From positions 1-33,619 of the forward strand of contig CACXGE010000143.1 of NCBI GenBank assembly GCA_902767135.1: a stretch of 33,619 nt of DNA. Reading direction: 5' to 3'. The notes beneath the pieces are model-generated. The model saw only the letters and a list, made by a program, of their open reading frames with translations. It was not told the origin of the DNA and made no database searches. The position numbers and the translations under genes are program-made. Positions 26,498 through 33,619 of the stretch are shown here, one piece after another (the stretch's first letter is position 1; each line of letters opens with the position of its first letter). The DNA is from an uncultured Lachnospiraceae bacterium (lineage in GTDB: Bacteria; Bacillota; Clostridia; Lachnospirales; Lachnospiraceae).

Positions 26498-27598
26498 ATG
26501 GAACGTAATTATATAAAAGAATATTTTGAAACGTATTATCAGACAGAACGGGAAAAATTCCTGGATAAAATAACGGAATATATGATACAAAACAGGGATG
26601 AACTGATAAAAGAAATATATGATGTATTTGAAAAATTTGTTGTAGCTGTAGGGAAAGGTCAGGAAGAATACCCGTCTTTGGTAGAATGTATACAAATTTC
26701 TCTGCTGCGAATTTCCCTGTACCAGGAAAAACCAATGTTTCGCTTTGATGCATACGGAGAAATGGGGGTTCTTGGACTGGGATTATTTTGTCAGAACGTT
26801 CCATTTCAGTGGCTGACAGATGATTGGAGAGAGTTTAAAGAACGATTGCGTGACTGTGTAGTGGAGATGAAGGCCACCAGATATATCAGTGAAGCCAGAA
26901 TTCAGCAGATGATGCTGGAATCCATAGAGATGATAGAAGATACATTATATGGAATTTTGAAGTATCCTTTTTTTGAATTAGACCAGAGCCAGGGACTGTT
27001 GGATGTAACGAAAACGGAACACTTTTATATAAGCTTTGGCAGTTACATGGACAAGCAGAGAATATTAGCCACCGATTTTAAAGAGATTGATATTTTCTTA
27101 CATGAGAAAAATGAAACTTTAAATCACAGGAAATATAGAAAGAAAATCTACAATAAAAAAGAATTTAAAGATTTAGAACTGTTTCATAGTCAGTTTGAGG
27201 AATGTCAGTTTATCAACTGTGTTTTTCAGAACACCAATCTGCGGGATGTGGTATTTGAAAACTGCAGATTTTACCAGGTAGAGTTTCAAGACTGCCTGGG
27301 AGAAGGAATGACAATCCATAACAGTATGTTAGACAGCGTAAGATTTGAAGGCACAACATTTTATTATCAGGGAGAAGGCAATGGAAGTCTCCAGGGCATA
27401 TATAAACCACTCGATATTATGCAATCACAGATAGATAACATGGAGATGAGGAATTGTGATGTGAGATATGCAAGATTTACGGACAATGATTATGAGGATT
27501 TCAAGGTAATAAAATGTAAGACAGAACAGAGTACGATGGAGGGAAAACTAGATGAAGATGGAGTATTTCAGACTATGCCAGCACAAGAAGATGAATAA
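26498..27598 (+). CDS. Pentapeptide-repeat protein, probable cargo adaptor
   Basis: A 366-aa protein from the preferred ATG (375 aa from 26471). The first about 200 residues are helical and lack known motifs. From about residue 215 there are pentapeptide-type repeats, A(D/N)LxX-like with Phe/Leu at the centre: FHSQFEECQFINCVF, NLRDVVFENCRFYQVEF, and later MRNCDVRYARF. Such repeats fold into a square beta-helix. In proteobacterial T6SS cargo modules, a pentapeptide protein commonly lies between VgrG and a PAAR-like protein, the same order as here. This suggests a structural or loading adaptor. The 3' end overlaps the next gene by 47 bases in another frame. Repeats clear, function inferred. Confidence 0.78.
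   Translation: MERNYIKEYFETYYQTEREKFLDKITEYMIQNRDELIKEIYDVFEKFVVAVGKGQEEYPSLVECIQISLLRISLYQEKPMFRFDAYGEMGVLGLGLFCQNVPFQWLTDDWREFKERLRDCVVEMKATRYISEARIQQMMLESIEMIEDTLYGILKYPFFELDQSQGLLDVTKTEHFYISFGSYMDKQRILATDFKEIDIFLHEKNETLNHRKYRKKIYNKKEFKDLELFHSQFEECQFINCVFQNTNLRDVVFENCRFYQVEFQDCLGEGMTIHNSMLDSVRFEGTTFYYQGEGNGSLQGIYKPLDIMQSQIDNMEMRNCDVRYARFTDNDYEDFKVIKCKTEQSTMEGKLDEDGVFQTMPAQEDE
27538..27543 (+). promoter_or_regulatory. Ribosome binding site deciding the start of the Imm11-like gene
   Basis: GGAGGG lies 8 bases before the ATG at 27552 and inside the upstream coding region. It supports that start over the ATG at 27591, which has only GAAG immediately before it. The genes therefore overlap by 47 bases. 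Confidence 0.6.
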
Positions 27599-28091
27599 TT
27601 CATTTTCTGTAGGAGGATTGGACACACAAGTATATGTTGCAAATCCAACAGAAGAGCAATTTCAGAAGCTTCCAAAATCCATGGTAACCTATTTTGATTA
27701 CATGAATGACTATGAAGTGGCAGATTATCTCGCCACTCCTACCCCAATGCTGTCCGAGGGGTTGCGAAAAGTGTTTGCCATGTATGAGCCACAGATGCAA
27801 TTTAAGAGTATACAGTGCTATACAGACAATGAAAAGGACATATATAAAATGTCGCCGGCTTTTTATGTTTATTATACAGAGAGGACAGCGTGTCTGCACA
27901 AGGATTCGGTGATAGCACCCAATGGAAGCGTGTCACAGCTTGTATTGGACAGGAACCGCATGAATGGAGGAGATATCATTGTAATTGATGGAATACCGGA
28001 AAAGATTACCATTGTCTCTTTGGCGGTAGTGGAGAGTATCATGCGACGTAAAATGTTTGGAATAGACTTTCAGGAAGTAGAAATAAGATAA
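27552..28091 (+). CDS. Imm11/DUF1629-like protein
   Basis: A 179-aa soluble protein. It resembles the Imm11 (DUF1629) pattern: a MLSEGLRKVFAMYEPQMQF segment in the first half, a middle stretch with a Tyr-rich YVYYTERT strand, LDRNRMNGGDIIVID, and the close VSLAVVESIMRRKMFGIDFQEV. Imm11 proteins are usually immunity partners of polymorphic toxins or companions of secretion cargo. Here the gene lies inside the structural row, upstream of the toxin-like gene and before the PAAR-like gene, which fits a loading adaptor better than classical immunity; both remain open. It overlaps the pentapeptide gene by 47 bases and is followed 11 bases later by the PAAR-like gene. Confidence 0.5.
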   Translation: MKMEYFRLCQHKKMNNSFSVGGLDTQVYVANPTEEQFQKLPKSMVTYFDYMNDYEVADYLATPTPMLSEGLRKVFAMYEPQMQFKSIQCYTDNEKDIYKMSPAFYVYYTERTACLHKDSVIAPNGSVSQLVLDRNRMNGGDIIVIDGIPEKITIVSLAVVESIMRRKMFGIDFQEVEIR

Positions 28092-28102
28092 GGGAGAGGA
28101 AA

Positions 28103-29356
28103 ATGGCAGCAGAAAAACCACTATATGTAACAAGACTTACCAAAGCAAAATGTTCTTTTGGATCCATGAGCCAGTATCTAAATCTGCCCCTGGATCATGG
28201 AGTTTGGTTTCATACCACAGATACACCCATTATGAATGCAAACGATCATGAACCGGATAAACACATCCTGCAGTTTGGAAGATGTACTTCATCTAAAAAT
28301 CCATCTAATGTCATAAATCTTGAAGAGCTGGTAATCGGAGCGCTTTTTGCTCCGATTGGCGGAATGGTTTTAGGGGTGCTTGGAAGTAAATGTTTAAAAA
28401 AGTTACTTGGATGTGAGGGCTGTAAATGTAAACCTTTGACCATCACACCATGGAAGGATGTAGATGATGACTACTATATTGATGGGGCACCGGCAATCAC
28501 ACAGAATAGCTATTTGAACTGCTACTATGGCGGAAAAATTGAGATAGACCTGTCGGTGGAAGAAACGGAGGATGATGAAAAAACATCTGTAGAAGTAGAA
28601 CAGAAAGCATACAATTCACTTCAAAAAATGCCAGCATCCATGGCGGAGAGGATAAATGCTTTCTGTAATGGAAATGGAGACAGCTCCTCCACCTTCTCTG
28701 ATGTAGCTTTGGCTGGTGAAGTAGCCTCCTACGGAGTATCACCCAAGACCAGTGCAAAAAACTATGAACATAATCAGGCGCAGTCAATTCCATATGGCGC
28801 AACAGATAATACAGGCAATATCGTGAATCCATCCGCAATGGGAAATTATAAAATTGGAAATGCGACATTAGCAGACCAGGGGGAAGGTGTACTTGCAGCA
28901 TATAACATTTTAAATATGCTTTCAGGAAACCCAAATTTGGCTGATATCATTCGATTTTTTGAGGTTCTACCCTTTGTCATGGGAAACAATACGCTGGGGG
29001 AAAACACTTATGGTTTCGTGGCATTACTAATGTATTTAATGGCACAGAATCTGGATGTTTCCGTGGGAACCAAGGCACAAAAGGCTGAAACTATAAAATC
29101 AAAGTCCCAAAAGAGAGAGGGAAAGAAGCAAATAAGTTCTGTGAAACAAAGAAGTATACAGAAATCAGAGAAGAAAAAGGAAAAAATTGCAGTGAAGGGG
29201 ACGGTGAAGAAGCTTTCAGAAGGAAAGAGAAGCGTAGCCAAAATAGACCCCCTTCCTACTATGGAAAGGGAAGACGATGCATTGGAACAACTGAAAGAAT
29301 CAGAACTGATGATTCTGGTAGGAGAAAAGGAAGATAGTATGGAGGAACAACAATGA
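28103..29356 (+). CDS. PAAR-like DUF4280 spike-tip protein with hydrophobic insert and C-terminal pseudo-protease-like domain
   Basis: A 417-aa protein. The N-terminal part (about 10-160) matches the DUF4280 PAAR-like layout: KAKCSFG, NDHEPDKHILQFGRCTS then NP, CKCKPLTITPW, and IDGAPAITQNSYLNCYYGG. Between the second and third blocks lies a hydrophobic insert (about 77-102) ending in a Cys cluster (C97, C104, C107, C109). From about 250, IGNATLADQGEGVLAAYNIL...LADIIRFFE recalls papain/C39-like domains in Firmicutes secreted proteins, but the expected Cys after the G is Glu (E261). The last 90 residues are Lys/Glu-rich and helical. The PAAR-like part would cap the VgrG spike. Its stop overlaps the start of the VgrG-Rhs gene at ATGA. 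Confidence 0.75.
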   Translation: MAAEKPLYVTRLTKAKCSFGSMSQYLNLPLDHGVWFHTTDTPIMNANDHEPDKHILQFGRCTSSKNPSNVINLEELVIGALFAPIGGMVLGVLGSKCLKKLLGCEGCKCKPLTITPWKDVDDDYYIDGAPAITQNSYLNCYYGGKIEIDLSVEETEDDEKTSVEVEQKAYNSLQKMPASMAERINAFCNGNGDSSSTFSDVALAGEVASYGVSPKTSAKNYEHNQAQSIPYGATDNTGNIVNPSAMGNYKIGNATLADQGEGVLAAYNILNMLSGNPNLADIIRFFEVLPFVMGNNTLGENTYGFVALLMYLMAQNLDVSVGTKAQKAETIKSKSQKREGKKQISSVKQRSIQKSEKKKEKIAVKGTVKKLSEGKRSVAKIDPLPTMEREDDALEQLKESELMILVGEKEDSMEEQQ

Positions 29357-32300
29357 TAAAGGGGCAATACACCTTAGCACAATTAAACATATCCATAGGT
29401 CTTACGTATCAGACAATCTTAGACTGCAAGTTAAAGGGGCAGGCTGGGGAGCATGGAATCTGTGAAGTGGTACTGGAGGTGGCGGATGCTGCTACAAGTG
29501 ACCAAATCCGTGCACTTACAGGCAATCAGGGAACGGTCAGTTTAGACGGAAAAACTTTATTGAAGGGAAAGATTACACAGGCAGGACTTAGGACAGAGAA
29601 TGGTTACAACAGTGCCAGAATTGTCATCTGTACCTATTCCATAGAGACAGATAAAAAGAAGGGAAGCTGTGTTTTCCAGGACCCATCCAAAAAACTGTCC
29701 GATATGGTAAACCATGTACTGGGCGGTACCGGCGTGACAGCACAATTACAAAAGGATATTCCCATTTCCCATGTGGTATACCAAAAGGATGAAACCCCCT
29801 GGCAGTTTATCAAAAGACTCTCAGCCCAGTATCAGTTTCAGGTATATGCGGATTTTAAATCAAAGACCATATTTATTGGTGAAGTATCCAATGCCACCTA
29901 TCCGGAAACGGACTGTGGGGAAGTCCAGGAGGTAGAAAAAGATATCGCTGAGCTTCGCAGGGTACAGAGCAATCAGGACAGCACGGCGGCATCCTATGCA
30001 TTTGAGAGCCAGTCCTATGTAAGTGGCAACCTGTTTATGGCAGCAGGAGAGCATGTGGGAGGGCGTACCATTTTAGAACATTACATACATGGTGAGAAGG
30101 GAATTCTGGTAAACCAGTTAAAATTAAAAAGAACCAGGGATACCCTTCCGTCCTACCGGAACCAGTCCGGTTCCACTATCGTCAGTGGGATTGTGACCGG
30201 AACTGTCACCGCAGTAGACGGGAATCAGGTTCAGGTGAAATTTGATGCCCATGGAGGCATTTTGGGAAGTTCCACCTGGATACCCTATGAATCCCCTGTC
30301 AGCAATAGTTTCTACTGTATGCCGGATGTGGGAGACAAGGTATTTATATACTATGAAAATAATGGAAAAATCATCTGTATGGGAAGCAAAAGAACAGGTG
30401 ACTCCCATCCGGACTATGACAAACCAAACGAAAAGGTCATGACCAACCATGACAAGATGATAAAATTTACCACCACAGGTCTGAATATCACCAGCACAAG
30501 AGAATTACATGATATGGGCTCGGATATGGAAATATCCATAAAAATGGATGATGGGGAAGGAATCACCATTACCTCCGGCCAGGAAATCAAAATTCACACA
30601 GACCAGAGTCTCCGTTTTGCGGCAGGAGAGAAAAAGCCAGAAGAACATCAGGCAGAACTTAAGTCAGGAAAAGAAAAATTTGCAGCCAGAGACAAGGCCG
30701 GGGCTGCAGAATATGCCGCAGACAGTGGAATCCAGGGAAGCGGAGACTTTATGGATGCGCTAAAGACAAAGGAAGGTACCCTTGGTGGAGATATCAGGGA
30801 AAGCTTTATAGAAGGTGGGAAAGCCCTGGCATTTTATGACTTGTGGGGAGAGAATGAAGGAGAAGGAGAACAAGAAGAACAGGAAGAACAGGAAGTAATA
30901 TATGAAACGGGAGTCATATCCCTATATGCCAGAGAGGAAATGTTAATCAGTGTAGGAGACAGTGAAATCCATCTGGGTGAGGACGTAACCTTCACCACAC
31001 CGGAATTCCGGTGGTCAGGTTATGAGCAGACAGAACATGAGAAAGTAGAAGAGGAACTGAAAGACTGGTGGGAAGTAGCACTGGACGGTCTGCAGCTGGT
31101 TTTAGATATTGCAGGATTTATTCCGGGAATAGGAGACCTGCTGGACCTGGTCAATGCAGGAATTTCCCTGGCAAGAGGGGATTACTTTGGTGCAGCCTCC
31201 TCTCTGGTATCAGCCATCCCGTGTGTGGGCAGCTTTATTGGAGGAGGTGCAAAGCTTGTAAAGGCAGGGTCAAAGGCTGCAAAGGCAGTCAGCAAGATTT
31301 CCAAGGCGGTGTCAAAGGTTACCAGGATTGTAAGAAAAGCGGAGGAATTCTACAATGCATTAAATTCCATAGCATCCATAGCACGGATCTGGAAGGAAAG
31401 GGATTTCTACCTGCAGCTGGGAAAGGATATGTTAAGTGGAAACTTTGACTACACCAATCCCAAGGATGCAGACCGGTTAATGAAGGTGGCACAGACTGCT
31501 TCCCCATTTCTGAAATCAAAGCTGAATAAAACCTATCAGAAACATCAGGCAAAGAAAACCAAAGGTGGAGAGAACGGACCACAAAAAACCAAAAGAAAGG
31601 GAAACGAAACAGAGCAGGAAAGACAAACCTGCAAATACGACCCCATCAACGTAGTCACCGGAAGCCAGACCCTGATTTATACCGACTTTGTCATCCATTC
31701 CATGGCAGGAGAGCGGTACTTAAAGAGAACCTATGAGTCCATCTATGAAAACAAGGGAAATCTCTTTGGTTCCTGCTGGATGTCCGAATTTGACGCAAAC
31801 GTGACCCTGGAAAATGACATCACAGTGGTACAGATGCCGGATATGCATCTGATACAATTCAGAAAAACCGGGCAGGGTTATGAGAACATGAAAGGAAACA
31901 AAACCCAGCAGAGACTGTTTGACACCCAGAAGGGCTATCTTTTACAGGATCACAAACAGGGAATCTTCATGCACTTTGAAAAAAATGGTAAGCTTACCTG
32001 CATAGAGGATAGAAATCACAACAAAATCCGGTTCCAGTACGAAAACCAGGTGCTGAAAAAAGTGGTATACCCGGGAGGACAGGAACTGACCCTGTCCCTT
32101 ACCGATGGAAAGATTACCAAAATCACAGATACGATAGGAAGAAAACTCCACTATGAATATGAAGGAGAATTTTTAACAAAAGTGACTCTGGCAAACGGAG
32201 GAACGATCCGATATGAATATACGGCAGAAGGTTATATCCGGTCTGTTACAGACCAGAATGGCAGAACCTATGTGGTAAACCACTATGACCGGAAAGGGCG

Positions 32301-33619
32301 TGTGGTGCGGCAGGAATTGTCCAACGGGGAAGAGTATGTCATGTTTTATGATGATGTGGCAAAGAAAAATACTTTTGTAACCACTGCCACAGGAAATCGC
32401 ATCACCTACAGTTACGGGAAAGAAAAACTTCCAACGGTGACAGCCTACGAAGACGGCACTTATGAGGAAAAGAAATACGACCAGTGGCACAACGTAATCT
32501 ACGAGCGTGACAGAAACGGGAGCGAAACTCACCGGGTCTATGACCGGGAGGGAAATCTGTTAGAGGAAACCCTGCCAAACGGACTGAAAACAGTCTTTAC
32601 CTACAATGAAGCCGGGGAAATGCTGAGCTGTACTGACAATGCAGGCCGGGAAGAATTTTACCGGTATGACCTTGGCGGAAACATGATTCAAAAGAGCCGC
32701 AGGCTGGATGGCAGAACCATGCAGACCTATACTTATGAGTATGACAGTGCAGGAAGAATGCTCCGTGAAACAGACCCGGAAGGGAATGAAACCACCTATA
32801 CATATGATACCGGCTTTGCCCTGTATTCTTCCATGAAGAATGCGGAAGGAACAGAAATCCGCTACACCTATGACAAAGCCGGACGCAACATGGTGGTGGA
32901 AAATGAATTCGGTGCAGTCCACTACGGCTATAATGACGTGGATTATGTGACAAAAGAGGAAGACGAAGAAGGCAATGTGACCAGATACGATTACGACAGG
33001 ATGTGCAATCTCATCCGTCAGGCGTCTCCCAACTTCAAGGAAAACGGAGTCACCCAAGGACAGCTGACACGGTATGAGTATGATGACCTGGACTGTCTGG
33101 TGCGGGAAATCTCCCCAATGGGAAGAGTCAAAGCATTTGCCAATGATTCTGAAGGAAATGTAATAAAGGAAGTGAATCCGAACTGTTACGATTCTGCTAC
33201 CCAAGATGGCATTGGTGTAACTCATAAGTATGATAATGATGGTAACCGAATTTTAACCATTTATCCTGAGGGAGAAACGGAAATGTTCCGCTATGACCCG
33301 GAAGGAAACATGACGGATTACATCCGTCCCGAAGCGTATGCAAAGGATGGGGAAGATGCAAAGGGAACCCACTACATTTATGATGAGGTGGGAAGGCTGA
33401 CCGGAATCCGGAATGAAGACGGTATCATGGAACATACCTTTGTCTATGACCTGTGTGGAAATATCATAAAGGAAATCGACGCCAAGGGATATGAAATGGG
33501 AAACACCAACGAGGAACGTGTTGGAATCCTGTATACCTACAACCTGGCAGGCTGGCTGCTAGAAAAGCGTGAGCCGGTGAAGGTCATAGAAAAAGACAGT
33601 GATGGGAATAAAAACGGTG
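29353..33619 (+). CDS. VgrG-Rhs fusion, probable secreted polymorphic toxin (3' end beyond window)
   Basis: An open frame of 1422 codons that continues past the window end, so the toxin tip is not seen. Residues 1 to about 375 are VgrG-like: gpD-type base (TPWQFIKRLSAQYQFQVY), then an OB-fold (from about 275: GIVTGTVTAVDGNQVQVKF, WIPYESP, MPDVGDKVFIYY). A beta-needle-like section, a Glu/Gln-rich hinge near 510, and a hydrophobic stretch at about 572-650 (LVLDIAGFIPGIGDLLDLV, then GAASSLVSAIPCVGS) follow. From about 760 it becomes Rhs: DPINVVTGSQ, then many YD-type repeats (YEYDSAGRMLRETDPEGNE). Rhs proteins encapsulate a C-terminal toxin. Start ATG overlaps the previous TGA. G+C is higher than upstream, consistent with exchange. 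Confidence 0.9.
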   Translation, partial: MIKGQYTLAQLNISIGLTYQTILDCKLKGQAGEHGICEVVLEVADAATSDQIRALTGNQGTVSLDGKTLLKGKITQAGLRTENGYNSARIVICTYSIETDKKKGSCVFQDPSKKLSDMVNHVLGGTGVTAQLQKDIPISHVVYQKDETPWQFIKRLSAQYQFQVYADFKSKTIFIGEVSNATYPETDCGEVQEVEKDIAELRRVQSNQDSTAASYAFESQSYVSGNLFMAAGEHVGGRTILEHYIHGEKGILVNQLKLKRTRDTLPSYRNQSGSTIVSGIVTGTVTAVDGNQVQVKFDAHGGILGSSTWIPYESPVSNSFYCMPDVGDKVFIYYENNGKIICMGSKRTGDSHPDYDKPNEKVMTNHDKMIKFTTTGLNITSTRELHDMGSDMEISIKMDDGEGITITSGQEIKIHTDQSLRFAAGEKKPEEHQAELKSGKEKFAARDKAGAAEYAADSGIQGSGDFMDALKTKEGTLGGDIRESFIEGGKALAFYDLWGENEGEGEQEEQEEQEVIYETGVISLYAREEMLISVGDSEIHLGEDVTFTTPEFRWSGYEQTEHEKVEEELKDWWEVALDGLQLVLDIAGFIPGIGDLLDLVNAGISLARGDYFGAASSLVSAIPCVGSFIGGGAKLVKAGSKAAKAVSKISKAVSKVTRIVRKAEEFYNALNSIASIARIWKERDFYLQLGKDMLSGNFDYTNPKDADRLMKVAQTASPFLKSKLNKTYQKHQAKKTKGGENGPQKTKRKGNETEQERQTCKYDPINVVTGSQTLIYTDFVIHSMAGERYLKRTYESIYENKGNLFGSCWMSEFDANVTLENDITVVQMPDMHLIQFRKTGQGYENMKGNKTQQRLFDTQKGYLLQDHKQGIFMHFEKNGKLTCIEDRNHNKIRFQYENQVLKKVVYPGGQELTLSLTDGKITKITDTIGRKLHYEYEGEFLTKVTLANGGTIRYEYTAEGYIRSVTDQNGRTYVVNHYDRKGRVVRQELSNGEEYVMFYDDVAKKNTFVTTATGNRITYSYGKEKLPTVTAYEDGTYEEKKYDQWHNVIYERDRNGSETHRVYDREGNLLEETLPNGLKTVFTYNEAGEMLSCTDNAGREEFYRYDLGGNMIQKSRRLDGRTMQTYTYEYDSAGRMLRETDPEGNETTYTYDTGFALYSSMKNAEGTEIRYTYDKAGRNMVVENEFGAVHYGYNDVDYVTKEEDEEGNVTRYDYDRMCNLIRQASPNFKENGVTQGQLTRYEYDDLDCLVREISPMGRVKAFANDSEGNVIKEVNPNCYDSATQDGIGVTHKYDNDGNRILTIYPEGETEMFRYDPEGNMTDYIRPEAYAKDGEDAKGTHYIYDEVGRLTGIRNEDGIMEHTFVYDLCGNIIKEIDAKGYEMGNTNEERVGILYTYNLAGWLLEKREPVKVIEKDSDGNKNG

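Noticed and set aside
30242..31448. Short + frames inside the VgrG-Rhs gene (30242-30442, 30548-30763, 31068-31448)
   Set aside because: All are alternative frames of one long open frame that clearly encodes VgrG-Rhs motifs.
32560..33225. 221-codon frame on the - strand in the Rhs region, and similar antisense frames elsewhere
   Set aside because: They mirror strongly coding + strand sequence, lack ribosome binding sites and give Cys/His/Phe-rich translations typical of antisense shadows.
121..33619. A prophage or R-type bacteriocin
   Set aside because: No terminase, portal, capsid, integrase, holin or endolysin gene is seen, and kinases, phosphatases and FHA proteins are foreign to such elements.
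121..33619. CRISPR arrays, tRNA or rRNA genes, insertion sequences
   Set aside because: No regularly spaced repeats, no cloverleaf-like or ribosomal sequence and no transposase motifs were seen; the region is almost fully coding on one strand.

Overview
The window is a 33.6 kb run of 24 genes, all on the + strand, with gaps of 0 to about 120 bases and several stop/start overlaps, so it reads as one long operon or a few nested ones. Low G+C (about 40% by eye in most genes), strong AGGAGG-type ribosome binding sites, frequent GTG/TTG starts, wall-spanning surface proteins and the absence of any outer-membrane gene suggest a Gram-positive anaerobe of the Clostridia, most likely a gut Lachnospiraceae. 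The genus cannot be fixed from this window. Main interpretation: this is a contractile injection machine related to type VI secretion (T6SS), built for a single-membrane cell and wired to an elaborate Ser/Thr phosphorylation circuit. Layout: (1) 121-5214, control and membrane module: a transmembrane Ser/Thr kinase, a small membrane protein, a J-domain protein, a membrane-anchored von Willebrand A protein and a second kinase. (2) 5242-8336, contractile core: a 724-aa sheath-like protein and two tandem tube (Hcp-like) proteins, followed by a perfect 9-bp hairpin. (3) 8398-15134, second control module: two FHA proteins, an intact PP2C phosphatase, a degenerate PP2C fused through a membrane helix to TPR-like repeats, and a large Hsp70/actin-like ATPase. 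(4) 15159-19580, a 1473-aa signal-peptide protein made of Ig-like repeats with a C-terminal membrane anchor. (5) 19613-24400, a second sheath paralogue and three probable baseplate proteins, one with a TssK-like N-terminus. (6) 24415-33619, spike and cargo module: a DcrB/Eag-like chaperone, a VgrG-like spike, a pentapeptide-repeat protein, an Imm11-like protein, a PAAR-like DUF4280 protein, and a VgrG-Rhs fusion that runs off the window before its presumed toxin tip. How the parts could work together: the kinases, phosphatases and FHA readers resemble the PpkA/PppA/Fha threonine phosphorylation pathway that gates proteobacterial T6SS firing. Here it is doubled, and two members carry helical repeats outside the membrane that could sense envelope events. 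Sheath, tube, baseplate, VgrG and PAAR-like proteins would form the injector, the DcrB-like chaperone would shield the hydrophobic stretch of the VgrG-Rhs cargo, and the Ig-repeat and VWA proteins could connect the machine to the cell wall. No ClpV, TssE/gp25, TssA or TssJLM homologue is recognisable here; they may lie outside, be replaced, or be too diverged to see. Family calls come from reading motifs in the translations, with no database search; the sheath, TssK-like, chaperone and pseudo-protease calls are remote.
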